From positions 62,001 through 126,000 of the forward strand of contig CACWID010000002.1 of the NCBI GenBank assembly GCA_902760865.1: a DNA stretch of 64,000 bases, written 5' to 3'. The notes beneath the pieces were generated by a model that saw only the letters and a program-made list of their open reading frames with translations, was not told the DNA's origin and did no database searches. The position numbers were made by a program, and so were the translations under genes. Below, in pieces: positions 33,873 through 42,430 of this stretch. The DNA comes from an uncultured Bacteroidales bacterium (GTDB lineage Bacteria > Bacteroidota > Bacteroidia > Bacteroidales > Muribaculaceae). Every line of letters starts with the position of its first letter. The first letter of the stretch is position 1.

Positions 33873-34481
33873 ATGTTTTCAGGAATAGTTGAAGAAGCGG
33901 CGCGCGTCGTCGCATTGCGCAAGGATGGCGGTAACCTGCACATCACCCTCAAGTGCAGCTTTACCAGTGAGTTGAAGATTGACCAGAGCGTGTCGCACAA
34001 CGGCGTGTGTCTCACCGTGGTGGACCTGCCGGGCGACGACACCTACACCGTCACCGCAATCCAGGAGACGCTGGACCGCAGCAACCTAGGCCTGCTCAAG
34101 GTGGGCGACGAGGTGAACGTGGAGCGCTCGATGCTCATCGAGGGTCGTCTGGACGGACACATCGTGCAGGGCCACGTGGACCAGACAGCCGTGTGCACCG
34201 CCGTGCACGAGGTGGACGGCAGCCACTACTTCACCTTCAAGTATGAGGTAGCGCCCGAGATGGCCCGCAAGGGATATGTCACCGTCGAGAAGGGCAGCGT
34301 CACCGTCAACGGCGTGTCGCTCACGGTGTGCAACAGTCAGCGCGACAGCTTTGAGGTCGCCATCATCCCCTACACCCGCGAGATCACCAACTTCCACTGC
34401 ATCGAGGTGGGCACCGTCGTCAACCTGGAGTTTGACATCATCGGCAAGTACCTCGCCCGCCTGATGGAATTCGCCCTGTAA
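33873..34481 (+). CDS. ribE: Riboflavin synthase, alpha chain
   Basis: A 202-residue riboflavin synthase that dismutates two 6,7-dimethyl-8-ribityllumazines into riboflavin. MFSGIVEEAARV is the usual N-terminus (MFTGIVEE). It has two lumazine-binding beta-barrels: one with SVSHNGVCLTVVDL (about 44-57) and the second with GSVTVNGVSLTVCNSQ (about 144-159). GRLDGHIVQGHVDQ links them. Its length is as in other bacteria. No FMN riboswitch was seen upstream. A terminator starts directly after the stop. Confidence 0.95.
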   Translation: MFSGIVEEAARVVALRKDGGNLHITLKCSFTSELKIDQSVSHNGVCLTVVDLPGDDTYTVTAIQETLDRSNLGLLKVGDEVNVERSMLIEGRLDGHIVQGHVDQTAVCTAVHEVDGSHYFTFKYEVAPEMARKGYVTVEKGSVTVNGVSLTVCNSQRDSFEVAIIPYTREITNFHCIEVGTVVNLEFDIIGKYLARLMEFAL

Positions 34482-34483
34482 AG

Positions 34484-34519
34484 TGGGACACGGGGACGGT
34501 TCTTTTGTCCCATTTTTTT
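34484..34519 (+). terminator. Terminator within a widespread GGGACACGGGGACGGTTC repeat
   Basis: TGGGACA (34484-34490) pairs with TGTCCCA (34506-34512), followed by seven T. The stem-loop sequence GGGACACGGGGACGGTTC is a short palindromic repeat type I recall from many unrelated bacterial genomes. It ends ribE and overlaps an alternative TTG start for the next gene. Confidence 0.8.
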
Positions 34520-34529
34520 GAACAAGCAC

Positions 34530-35024
34530 ATGAAGAAGATAGGCATCATCAGTGACACCCACGCGTGGTGGGACGACCGCTATGCGCAGCACTTCGCCGA
34601 CTGCGACGAGGTGTGGCATGCCGGCGACATCGGCAGTGACGAACTGGCCGACAAACTCGAGGCCATCGCGCCCGTGTTCCGTGCCGTGTGCGGCAACGTG
34701 GACGGCGCCAGCCTGCGTCGTCGCTACAAGGAGATGGAAATCTTTGAGGTCGAGGGCGTCAAGGTGGTGATGACCCACATCGGCGGCTACCCGGGCAAGT
34801 ATGCTCCCGGCATCCGTCAGCGCCTGGAGCTGTCACGGCCCAAGCTGTTCGTGTGCGGCCACAGCCACATCCTCAAGGTCATGCCCGACCGCAACCTGGG
34901 ATGCCTCGTCGTCAATCCTGGCGCAGCCGGCGTGCAGGGATGGCAGGTGGTGCGCACCCTGGTGACGCTAACCCTAGACCAAGGCAATATCACCCACGCC
35001 CAGGTCATCGAATTGGCGAAGTGA
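34530..35024 (+). CDS. YfcE/MJ0936-type metallophosphoesterase
   Basis: A 164-residue calcineurin-like phosphoesterase starting MKKIGIISDTHAWWDDRY at the ATG at 34530; a TTG at 34518 lies in the terminator T-run and is unlikely. Metal motifs in order: SDTHAWWD, HAGDIGS, CGNVDG, THIGGYPGKY and GHSHILK. VVNPGAAG closes the fold. These enzymes hydrolyse phosphodiesters or nucleotides in the cytoplasm; the substrate is not predictable. A GATTAGA heptamer array starts 26 bp after the stop codon. Confidence 0.9.
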   Translation: MKKIGIISDTHAWWDDRYAQHFADCDEVWHAGDIGSDELADKLEAIAPVFRAVCGNVDGASLRRRYKEMEIFEVEGVKVVMTHIGGYPGKYAPGIRQRLELSRPKLFVCGHSHILKVMPDRNLGCLVVNPGAAGVQGWQVVRTLVTLTLDQGNITHAQVIELAK

Positions 35025-35050
35025 GCGATGCGCTTCAGAGTGCATCGCTG

Positions 35051-35078
35051 GATTAGAGATTAGTGATTAGAGATTAAA
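35051..35078. repeat. GATTAGW heptamer array with a hairpin
   Basis: Four 7-bp units (GATTAGA, GATTAGT, GATTAGA, GATTAAA), preceded by GCGATGC...GCATCGC (35030-35047). Inverse-oriented relatives lie at 46235-46265 and 55191-55240. Confidence 0.85.
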
Positions 35079-35086
35079 GAAGTAAC

Positions 35087-35587
35087 ATGAAGAAGACATT
35101 CTATACTATCGTAGTTATCGTGCTGGCATCTGTGATGATGACGTCATGTCACAGCAGTGAGAAGAACTACCGCGAGGCCTATGAGAAGGCTGCCGAACGC
35201 CGCAAGACGGGCATCGGCGCCGAGACCTATGCCAAGATCGAGGCCGAGAGGCAGAAGTACACCACCATCATCAACGGCGACAGCGTCAGGCTCCTGTATG
35301 TCAACGCCAATGTCGCCATCGATACGACAGATGTCGCCAAGCAATACAACGTCGTGGTCGCCACATTCTCGCAGCGCATCAACGCCAAGAGCTACCGCGA
35401 TCGCCTGCGCGAGGAGTGCGGCCTCAAGGGAAGTTACGTCCTGCAGGGTGGCCCGGATAAACAGTACTATGTCGTCGCTGAGGGTTTTGACACCAACGTC
35501 GAAGCGGCAGCGATGCTGCATGACCTGGACAAGAAAATGTGCATCAAGGTCCTCGAGCCGCTGCCCTGGATCCTCCGCAAACTCTGA
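35087..35587 (+). CDS. SPOR-domain lipoprotein
   Basis: A 166-residue lipoprotein. The signal peptide ends in MMTSC with lipobox Cys21. A charged helical linker follows (EKNYREAYEKAAERRKTG). The C-terminal SPOR domain (about 85-155) reads YNVVVATFSQRINAKSYRDR, then YYVVAEGFDTNVEAAAMLHD. SPOR domains bind denuded peptidoglycan glycans, so the protein probably localises to the septum or to sites of wall remodelling. It is placed right after a repeat array and has no obvious partner. Confidence 0.87.
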   Translation: MKKTFYTIVVIVLASVMMTSCHSSEKNYREAYEKAAERRKTGIGAETYAKIEAERQKYTTIINGDSVRLLYVNANVAIDTTDVAKQYNVVVATFSQRINAKSYRDRLREECGLKGSYVLQGGPDKQYYVVAEGFDTNVEAAAMLHDLDKKMCIKVLEPLPWILRKL

Positions 35588-35623
35588 GTCCCTCTCCCCG
35601 ACTCCGCTATCACGCACCTCATC

Positions 35624-35639
35624 ACGCTAAGACGCTAAG
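35624..35639. repeat. NCGCTAAG octamer array (2 units)
   Basis: Two ACGCTAAG units. They are followed by AAACAACTGATTAGTCTGAA (from 35647), which recurs nearly unchanged at about 51629. Confidence 0.8.
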
Positions 35640-35738
35640 TTTTATAAAACAACTGATTAGTCTGAATTTTCTGAAGGCATCCGCGCTACAGGATTCACGA
35701 TCAGGCGCAAAGCTTTTTGGAAGACAAGAAAGAAATGA

Positions 35739-35778
35739 AAAGACACATTGGTTTTTTGTTGATAACCAATGTGTCTTT
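35739..35778. terminator. Bidirectional terminator between convergent genes
   Basis: AAAGACACATTGGTT (35739-35753) pairs with AACCAATGTGTCTTT (35764-35778) and is flanked by further partial pairing (AAGACAAGAAAGA / TCTTGTCTT). It lies between the SPOR lipoprotein and MBOAT genes. Confidence 0.85.
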
Positions 35779-35804
35779 CTTGTCTTCAAACTTGTGGAGC
35801 CCGT

Positions 35805-37280
35805 TTAGAACTGGGAGTAGAGGAAGGGCTGGACGGTGGCGCTGGCGAACTGGAGGACAAGCTGGATGAGGGCGATGAAGATGACGAGCTTGAGCCACCA
35901 GGGGGCATCGATGAAGCGGACACGCAGGTAGTCCCACGTGCGGCGGGGCACAAAGTGCAGGCCGTAGATGATGGCCAGCATCAGGCACCAGACGAAGCGA
36001 CGCTTCAGGAAGACGGGCAAGTAGGCCCACTCGAAGTCGGTAAAGATGCCAGTGATGACCTGTCCGGCTGCCTCGAAGGTGTTAGCGCGGAAGAAAATCC
36101 ACAGGAAGGCGACGAAGCTGAAGGTCAGCAGCCACGAGAAAAAGCGGGAAATGCGTGTGCTGGGGATGGTGTCAAGCCAGGGTTTGCACAGCTTGTGGAC
36201 ACACAAGGCGACGCCGTGGCCAGCACCCCAGACAACAAAGGTCCAGGCCGCACCGTGCCATAGGCCACCCAGCAGCATGGTCACCATCAGGTTGAAGTGC
36301 TGACGCACCTTGCCGTGACGGTTGCCGCCCAGGGGGATATAGACGTAGTCGCGCAGCCAGGTCGAGAGCGTGATGTGCCAGCGGTGCCAGAATTCGGTGA
36401 CGTTGAGCGACCGGTAAGGGTAGTTGAAGTTGATGCCCAGGTCGAAGCCCATGATGCTGCCCAGACCGATGGCCATGTCGCTGTAGCCCGAGAAGTCGCA
36501 ATAGATCTGCATCGCAAAGCCGAGCACGGCCATAAGCAACTCAAAGCCCGTGTAGCCCGTGGGGTTGCCGAAGGCGATGTTGTTGTACTGCGCGATATAG
36601 TCGGCAAAGACGGCCTTCTTCAGGATGCCGAGCATGACGAGCCACAGGCCGCCATAGATCATCTCGCGCGTCGCGGGCTTGTTCTGCTGCAACTGCGGGA
36701 TGAAGTCACACGAGCGGACAATGGGACCCGCTACCAGACACGGGAAATAGGACAGGAAGAAGAGGTGGTCCAGATAGTCATCCACCGGCTGAATCTTGCC
36801 CCGATAGACGTCAACGACATAACTGATGGTGCGGAAAGTGTAGAACGAGATACCCACGGGCATAATCAGGTCCATGGGCTGGAAGTTGCCGCCGATGACG
36901 GCCTCGAAGTTAGACATGAAGAAGTTGCAATACTTGAAGTACAGCAGGATGCCCAGCGAGAACACCAGCGACACCGTAAGGGCAATGCGCCGCTCGGTGC
37001 GGTTCTTGCTCGACTCGATGAACTGCGCCACCCACCAGTCAAAGATGGATGTCGCCACCAGCAGCAGGAAGAAGACGCCGCTCGACTTGTAGAAGAAGTA
37101 GAGGCTGAAGGCAATGACAAAGATCATCATCTTCTTGCGGCGCGACTTGAGCATCGCATACACCGGCAGGAACAGCAGGAACAGCACCCAGAAGAGCCCG
37201 CTGGTAAACAGCATGGGCTCGTCGCGGTTGAAGGTCAACAGCGACAGCAGCTGGGTCATATCGATTTCGTTCAATATCAT
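35805..37280 (-). CDS. MBOAT family O-acyltransferase (AlgI/DltB-like)
   Basis: A 491-residue polytopic membrane protein with about 10-12 spans. MPVGISFYTFRTISYVVDVY (about 135-155) and NVTEFWHRWHITLSTWLRDY (about 300-320) are AlgI-family signatures. GGLWHGAAWTFVVWG near residue 340 has the catalytic His. AlgI-like proteins move acetyl groups across the membrane to polysaccharides. The gene is 4 bp downstream of an SGNH hydrolase-type gene, the usual partner, so the pair probably O-acylates an envelope or exported polysaccharide. Confidence 0.9.
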   Translation of the reverse strand: MILNEIDMTQLLSLLTFNRDEPMLFTSGLFWVLFLLFLPVYAMLKSRRKKMMIFVIAFSLYFFYKSSGVFFLLLVATSIFDWWVAQFIESSKNRTERRIALTVSLVFSLGILLYFKYCNFFMSNFEAVIGGNFQPMDLIMPVGISFYTFRTISYVVDVYRGKIQPVDDYLDHLFFLSYFPCLVAGPIVRSCDFIPQLQQNKPATREMIYGGLWLVMLGILKKAVFADYIAQYNNIAFGNPTGYTGFELLMAVLGFAMQIYCDFSGYSDMAIGLGSIMGFDLGINFNYPYRSLNVTEFWHRWHITLSTWLRDYVYIPLGGNRHGKVRQHFNLMVTMLLGGLWHGAAWTFVVWGAGHGVALCVHKLCKPWLDTIPSTRISRFFSWLLTFSFVAFLWIFFRANTFEAAGQVITGIFTDFEWAYLPVFLKRRFVWCLMLAIIYGLHFVPRRTWDYLRVRFIDAPWWLKLVIFIALIQLVLQFASATVQPFLYSQF

Positions 37281-37284
37281 GGCA

Positions 37285-38085
37285 TTATACTGGTGGTTGA
37301 TAGATAACGATGTGTGAAGCGCGGCTGATGCCGGACTCGGGTTTCTCGAGGCGGATGGGATGGGCGCCGGTGGTATTAAGCCAGTTCACCACGCGGTCCA
37401 TCCACAGGTGGGCCGACGGGCGAGTGGGATGGGCGCCGTCACGGCTGCGCTCGAAGGAGTCGTTGGCGCTCAGGTAGAAGCAGCCCTCGTCCACCTCCTG
37501 CTCGATCAGGTCGTTGATACCGGTATCTTCGTCCCAGTTGGGCGGGCCGATCCAGACGTAGGGGATGTCGCCAATCTCGGCGAGTATTTTCTTCACGTGA
37601 GGCCGACGCGCACGCTTGATGTCAGGAACATACAACTCATTGGCACCCAAGCAGATGAAGATGTAGTTGGGCTTGTACTTGGCGATAAGTTCAGCCAGTC
37701 GTCCCGACTCGCCCCACACCTTGGTGGAGCTGCTGTACCAGATGACCTCGACCAGCGAGTGGCCGTTCTTGTCGCAGTACTTGGCCAAGCGTGGAGCCAG
37801 ACCCTCAAGCATCGAGTCACCGATGAAGAGGATACTCTTGGCCGTAGTGTCCATGGGGGCTCGCCACCCCTTGACGTGGTGTCCGTTGGGGAGCAGCCCT
37901 TCGGCATCGGCCGTGTCGGCGGTCTGCTTGTGTGTCGTCATGCGGGCACCCAGGTCACGGGCAAAGGTTGCCGTCTTGATGTCCAGGCCGCCCACACGAA
38001 TGCCGTCCTGCCAGAAAGACAGGACCACAAAGAAAACGAGTGCGGCCAGCAGCAGCGACCAGAGTCCCCAATAAGGTTTGTTCAT
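37285..38085 (-). CDS. SGNH-hydrolase-type partner of the MBOAT acyltransferase
   Basis: A 266-residue protein anchored by an N-terminal span (about 8-25, LWSLLLAALVFFVVLSF). The periplasmic SGNH domain has the nucleophile Ser91 in FIGDSMLEG, the block III Asn in CLGANE (about 145-150) and the catalytic Asp216/His219 in RDGAHPTRPSAH. It resembles DUF459/AlgX-type O-acetyl-transfer partners. Being directly upstream of the MBOAT gene, it probably accepts the acyl group outside and passes it to a polysaccharide. Confidence 0.87.
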   Translation of the reverse strand: MNKPYWGLWSLLLAALVFFVVLSFWQDGIRVGGLDIKTATFARDLGARMTTHKQTADTADAEGLLPNGHHVKGWRAPMDTTAKSILFIGDSMLEGLAPRLAKYCDKNGHSLVEVIWYSSSTKVWGESGRLAELIAKYKPNYIFICLGANELYVPDIKRARRPHVKKILAEIGDIPYVWIGPPNWDEDTGINDLIEQEVDEGCFYLSANDSFERSRDGAHPTRPSAHLWMDRVVNWLNTTGAHPIRLEKPESGISRASHIVIYQPPV

Positions 38086-38095
38086 CAGTTACAAT

Positions 38096-38137
38096 CAGTT
38101 GTCAGTTTTCAGTTGTCAGTTTTCAGTTTATAGTTTT
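38096..38137. repeat. CAGTTNT heptamer array
   Basis: Six 7-bp units (CAGTTGT/CAGTTTT alternating, the last two degenerate), 10 bp upstream of the SGNH gene start on its 5' side. Confidence 0.85.
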
Positions 38138-38161
38138 ATTGGACAGTAGTGTAATTAACGT

Positions 38162-38256
38162 GAGTTCGATGAATTGCCCTACCCTCTTTTACAGAGGCGC
38201 TAGACTTTGCATGACCACTGTCCCGTTGAGAGACAGCAGACAGCTTCATCGAACTC
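38162..38256. other. Possible structured RNA or cruciform element
   Basis: GAGTTCGATGAA (38162-38173) and TTCATCGAACTC (38245-38256) form a perfect 12-bp stem. Imperfect pairing extends outward (GTAGTGTAATTAACGT with ATTGTAATTACTAC). The 71-nt interior holds two small hairpins: CCTCT-TTTAC-AGAGG and CTGTC-(9 nt)-GACAG. It lies between the epimerase 3' end and the SGNH operon start and has no open frame. Confidence 0.5.
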
Positions 38257-38266
38257 ATTGTAATTA

Positions 38267-39433
38267 CTACAGCAGCTCGATACCCAGGCCGGGACGGTCA
38301 TGGAGGGTAATCTTGCCGTTCTCGACGGTCATGCCCGTGAAGCGGTCGTTGGCGATGAGCAGGTTACCGTCCAGGTCGGCGTAGTCCACAACGGGCGACA
38401 GGTTGGCGGCGGCCGTCACGGCGCACGAGGTCTCGGTCATGCAGCCGATCATCACCTTCATGTCCAGGGCGCGGGCCAGGGTCACCATCTTGTGGGCCTC
38501 ATACAGGCCGGTGCTCTTCATCAGCTTGATGTTGATGCCGTCATACACACCCTTGAACCTGACGATGTCCGGCAGGCGCTGGAAAGCCTCGTCGGCGATG
38601 ATGGGCAGCGGCGAGCGCTCACGCAGCCACGCTGTCTCGTCGATCCACGTCTTGTCGAACGGCTGCTCGACGAAGATACAGTTGTGGTCCTTGAGCCAAT
38701 GGCACATCTCAAGGGCATACTCCTTATCGTTCCAGCCCTGGTTGCAATCGACGCAGATGGGCACGTCGGGCATCATCTCGTTGATGATGTTGATTGTCGC
38801 CTGGTCCTGATCCAGACCCATCTTTGCCTTGATGAGTTTGTAGGGACGGGCCTCTTCTACCTTCTGGCGCACCACCTCGGGGGTGTCGATGCCGATGGTG
38901 AAGCTGGTCACGGGCGTCTTGTCGGGATTATAGCCCCAGATCTTGTACCAGGGCTGGCCCATGATCTTGCCGAGCAGGTCGTGCAGGGCGATGTCGATAC
39001 TGGCCTTGGCGGCGCGGTTGTTCTCGTCCACATGGTCCACATAGTCGAGGATGTCCTCCATGCGGAACGGGTCGTTGAATTGTTCCAGGTCGAGCTTGTT
39101 GAGGAAGGCGGTCACGCTCTCGACGCTCTCGCCCAGGTAGGGCGGCATCGAGGCCTCGCCATAGCCCTTGATGCCCTCATACTCGAGGATCACCTGCACG
39201 TCGGGCGTGGTGGTGCGGCTGTAGCGCGCCAGATTGAAGGCGTGGCGCAGCTTCAACTCGTAGGGGAAGAACGAGAGTTTCAGTTTTCCCGTCTTGGGCA
39301 CTTGGTTGACACGGGGCACCGCCTTGCGGCGGGGACCCTTCTTGGTGACGCGCTCCACGGCGTCGATCGACACGGGCGAGGCAGCGGCGATGGCCGTCAG
39401 ACCCATACCTGCGATAAATTTTCTGCGATCCAT
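38267..39433 (-). CDS. L-Ala-D/L-Glu epimerase (enolase superfamily)
   Basis: A 388-residue muconate-cycloisomerase-type dipeptide epimerase. A Tat-like signal (MDRRKFIAGMGLTAIAAAS) suggests export. The catalytic lysines are in LIKAKMG (Lys202, Lys204) and INIKLMK (Lys303). Metal ligands are Asp229 (CVDCNQG), Glu256 (FVEQPF) and Asp281 (IADEAF). Related enzymes epimerise L-Ala-D-Glu from murein peptides. The NlpC/P60 and transglutaminase-like genes directly upstream support muropeptide breakdown. Its Tat-like leader is unusual, since the classical YcjG works in the cytoplasm. Confidence 0.88.
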   Translation of the reverse strand: MDRRKFIAGMGLTAIAAASPVSIDAVERVTKKGPRRKAVPRVNQVPKTGKLKLSFFPYELKLRHAFNLARYSRTTTPDVQVILEYEGIKGYGEASMPPYLGESVESVTAFLNKLDLEQFNDPFRMEDILDYVDHVDENNRAAKASIDIALHDLLGKIMGQPWYKIWGYNPDKTPVTSFTIGIDTPEVVRQKVEEARPYKLIKAKMGLDQDQATINIINEMMPDVPICVDCNQGWNDKEYALEMCHWLKDHNCIFVEQPFDKTWIDETAWLRERSPLPIIADEAFQRLPDIVRFKGVYDGINIKLMKSTGLYEAHKMVTLARALDMKVMIGCMTETSCAVTAAANLSPVVDYADLDGNLLIANDRFTGMTVENGKITLHDRPGLGIELL

Positions 39434-39484
39434 ATATTCTTGAGTTTTAAGTTTTTTACTCTATTATTTTGGACAATTATCAGG

Positions 39485-40639
39485 TTAGAAATACCAGGGG
39501 TGGTCCTTGAGGGCGGTGATGCCATTGGTGCCCACCATGCCCCGGATGCGGCTAGCGCTCAGGGGCGAATAGAGGTAGGGGTAGTCACTGGCGGTGGGGT
39601 CCAGGCTGTTGATCTTGACCTGGCCGGAGCAGTGGATGTACTTGCCGTCACGCAGGTAGAGGCCCACGTGGGTCACGCGGCCCGTCTTCTCGTTGCCGAA
39701 GAACAGCAGGTCGCCCGTCTCATACTGGTGCCAGTCGGTGCCCTTCTTGAAGATCTTTCCGGTCAAGGCCTGCTGCGAGGCGTCGCGCTGCAGGATGATG
39801 CCGTTGCTCAGGTAGCTCACCTTGGTCAGGCCGGAGCAGTCGGTCACCTTGGTCGTGGTGCCGCCCCACAGGTAGCCCGAGCCCATCATGCGGCGCGCGG
39901 TCTTCTCGATCTGTGCGGCGCTGAAGCCCTGCTGGCTCCACTGCGACAGCTCGGCGACGTCGGCTCCGTCCACCCATCCGGTGCGGCCGTCGGGAGTGGC
40001 CAGCTTGAGCCAGCCGCCAGCCTGAGCCTTGAGCTCCAGGATGTTGCCCATCACCAGGTCACTCACGGTCATGTCACCGTGGGCCTCGGTCACCAGGCGC
40101 GAGTCATAGGCGGTGACTATATATCGCTTGGCGCCGCGCCATGCCTTCATCTGAGCCTCGGTCTTGAACGCCAGCGAACTCTCGGGGACATAGGCGATGT
40201 AGTCGTCGGCCATCTGCACACGGTACCATTCGTCGCACTTCTCCAGCACCTTGACCGGAGCACCCATGATGCCCTGTGTGGCCATCTCGGCGCTGTGTTT
40301 AGGCTCGGTTCGCAGCGTGGCGATGCTCAGCTTCACCAGGGCCCACTTGCGGGCGGCGGGGATGCCGTCCTCGAGCACGGTAATCTTGTCGGTGTAACCG
40401 CTGTAGCCGTTCTTGATCATGGTAGCCTGGATGGCCTTCTTCTGGGCCTGTGTGCCCACAGTACCTGTCAGTACCCACTTGCTGCCCTGCTGGGTGGCAT
40501 TGACGTCCCACACTGCTGTGCGCTTGTCGGGAGCGATGCGCTGCTTCAGGTCGTTGAGGACCTCGACGGGGGTGATGGCCGCAGCGACAAGGGTCGTCAT
40601 CGCCAGGGCAAGGGCGATGATAAAAGATTTGATATTCAT
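39485..40639 (-). CDS. NlpC/P60 peptidase with SH3-type domains
   Basis: A 384-residue exported enzyme with a signal peptide (1-21). After an N-terminal domain it has SH3b-like segments (about 105-225, with STLRTEP-like and GRTGWVDG motifs). The NlpC/P60 domain (about 245-384) has the nucleophile Cys268 in TDCSGLTKVSYL, His324 in VTHVGLYL and His336 in YIHCSG. Such enzymes cut the D-Glu-DAP bond of murein peptides, releasing L-Ala-D-Glu. That is the substrate of the epimerase encoded 51 bp downstream. Its start overlaps the upstream gene's stop by 4 bp. Confidence 0.9.
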   Translation of the reverse strand: MNIKSFIIALALAMTTLVAAAITPVEVLNDLKQRIAPDKRTAVWDVNATQQGSKWVLTGTVGTQAQKKAIQATMIKNGYSGYTDKITVLEDGIPAARKWALVKLSIATLRTEPKHSAEMATQGIMGAPVKVLEKCDEWYRVQMADDYIAYVPESSLAFKTEAQMKAWRGAKRYIVTAYDSRLVTEAHGDMTVSDLVMGNILELKAQAGGWLKLATPDGRTGWVDGADVAELSQWSQQGFSAAQIEKTARRMMGSGYLWGGTTTKVTDCSGLTKVSYLSNGIILQRDASQQALTGKIFKKGTDWHQYETGDLLFFGNEKTGRVTHVGLYLRDGKYIHCSGQVKINSLDPTASDYPYLYSPLSASRIRGMVGTNGITALKDHPWYF

Positions 40640-42099
40640 TTCTTTTTGCTATTGATAATTTCCATTTTTCTCATATTAGTTGGCTTCTGCGTTACCGAGT
40701 TCACGGTCAGGTGGCTGTCCCACTTGTCGTAGAACAGGTTGCCGCCGCGCCACTCGACCTCGCCGGGCTGGAAATCGACGGTCTCGCTGCGGATGTAGGT
40801 CTTGGGCGGGCTGAGCACGTCGCCCACGCCCTCGTTGCTGGCCATGCGGTACACGTCGATGCCCGTGGCATAATAGTCGTTGAGCGCAGTGCCCACCGCG
40901 CTGCGGCCGAATGAGGGGTCGGTGGGAACCCAGCCGATGCCCTCGAAGTAGGTCTCGGCCCAGTCGTGCCAGTTGATTTCGTCCGGGTGGAGCATCCAGC
41001 CGCTCTCCCAGCGGGCGGGAATGCCCAGCGAGCGCACCAGCGTGATGTAGAGCAGGGCCACCTGGCCGCAGTCGCCGTGTCCGTTCTCGAGGACATACTC
41101 GGGGATGTTGGTCAGCGTGCTGTACTCGCGGGCTCCGGCCCAGGGCAGGTTGTAGCCGATCCACTCATACACCTTGGCGGCCTGAAGCACGGGGTTGGTC
41201 TCGTCGCCCACGATCTTGCGTGCCAGAGCGCGCATCTGGTCGGTGATGATGACATGGCGCGGCTCGTCACCGGTGTAGCGGCGGTACTCCTCGCTGCTGG
41301 TGTCATAGGGCTCGAGCATGGCGATGAGGTCCTGCTGGCTGTAGTGGCGCTCGCCCACGTCATAGGAGAAGGTGTATTCAAAGTGCGTCGGCTTGCCCTT
41401 CTCAGCCACGGCCTCCATATAGACGGTATGATGTTTGCTGCCCTCGCTGAAGGTCACAGGGCGGTTGCTGCTCTCGAGGATAATCTTGCGCTGACGCAGG
41501 TTCTCGTAGGGGAACGGCATCCACACGCGCAAGGTCTCGCCGGCAGGCACGGCATCGGCATCGACGTCGAGCGTGAAGGTGATATTCATGCGGCGCCAGT
41601 CACGCACGTTATTCTTGTCGGCGGGCGTGTGCATGGCCTCGAGGTAATACTTGCGGCGCGTGACGAACGTCTCGTGGTTGTCGGCGGCATTCTGGGCGGC
41701 GAACTCCTTGCCCAGCAGCCACAGGTTGCCCACGCTCTTGCGGAACCACATCTCCTTGCCGTCGATGGTCATTACCTCCAGGGCGCGCGTGTCCTTCCAG
41801 TGCTGGATCTGGGCATCGGTGGCCTCGGGCATCTTGGCGCGGATGAGTTTCACGCCCTCCTCGGGGGTGATGCGGAAGTCGGTGCGGATGCGCTGCATGA
41901 TGGTCATCAGCGAGTCGATGCGCACGGCGTCGGCCTTGCGCACCTGCTGGGGAAGTGACTTCATCACCTTCTCGGCCCGGGCAAACTCACCCTGGGCAAT
42001 CAGTTGGTCCACCTGGGGCTGCCAGTCGGTCGTGGCAGCCATTCCAGCCAGTGCTAATGCACTGACAACCAGTGCCAATAAATGTTTCCTACTTTTCAT
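40636..42099 (-). CDS. Exported transglutaminase-like domain protein
   Basis: A 487-residue protein with a signal peptide (about 1-22). The transglutaminase-like core has the triad Cys344 (GHGDCGQVALL), His378 (INWHDWAET) and Asp394 (VPTDPSFG). The N-terminal half is helical, then beta-sandwich-like (ITFTLDVDADAVPAGETLRV). Most bacterial members are thiol peptidases rather than cross-linkers. As first gene of an operon with NlpC/P60 and Ala-Glu epimerase genes (4-bp overlap with the former), it probably processes murein peptides in the periplasm. A minus-strand -7 TAAATTTG (plus CAAATTTA, 42126-42133) lies 27 bp upstream. Confidence 0.87.
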   Translation of the reverse strand: MKSRKHLLALVVSALALAGMAATTDWQPQVDQLIAQGEFARAEKVMKSLPQQVRKADAVRIDSLMTIMQRIRTDFRITPEEGVKLIRAKMPEATDAQIQHWKDTRALEVMTIDGKEMWFRKSVGNLWLLGKEFAAQNAADNHETFVTRRKYYLEAMHTPADKNNVRDWRRMNITFTLDVDADAVPAGETLRVWMPFPYENLRQRKIILESSNRPVTFSEGSKHHTVYMEAVAEKGKPTHFEYTFSYDVGERHYSQQDLIAMLEPYDTSSEEYRRYTGDEPRHVIITDQMRALARKIVGDETNPVLQAAKVYEWIGYNLPWAGAREYSTLTNIPEYVLENGHGDCGQVALLYITLVRSLGIPARWESGWMLHPDEINWHDWAETYFEGIGWVPTDPSFGRSAVGTALNDYYATGIDVYRMASNEGVGDVLSPPKTYIRSETVDFQPGEVEWRGGNLFYDKWDSHLTVNSVTQKPTNMRKMEIINSKKK

Positions 42100-42202
42100 C
42101 AGACCTATATGAATGTTTTAACGAGCAAATTTACACCAATTATTTGAATTGGCCACACAACCGCCCCAAATAGTTATCAACACCCCGCGCCCGAAAAGCC
42201 CC

Positions 42203-42308
42203 ACGCCAAGACGCAAAGGCGCAAAGCATTTTTCATAACAACATGCACAACATGAACGACAACCGGGACAAAAAAAACCGCCCCACGCTAAGACGCTAAG
42301 GCGCAAAG
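42203..42308. repeat. Two NCGCTAAG-type octamer arrays
   Basis: Array 1: ACGCCAAG-ACGCAAAG-GCGCAAAG (42203-42226). Array 2: ACGCTAAG-ACGCTAAG-GCGCAAAG (42285-42308). Confidence 0.85.
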
Positions 42309-42430
42309 GACATTTATCTCAACCCACACGGATTACCCCCTGTCAATCACCACATTATCAACTCCCCCTCTTATCTAAGAGGGGGCCGGTGGGCGTTGAT
42401 GCTACCGACGGAAGCCCGATAATCCATGTA

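Noticed and set aside
38300-40732. 810-codon frame opposite the epimerase and NlpC/P60 genes
   Set aside because: It spans two well-supported genes on the other strand and shows only shadow-type composition.
42203-42308. CRISPR-like array from octamer repeats
   Set aside because: The units are 8 bp and contiguous, with no spacers.
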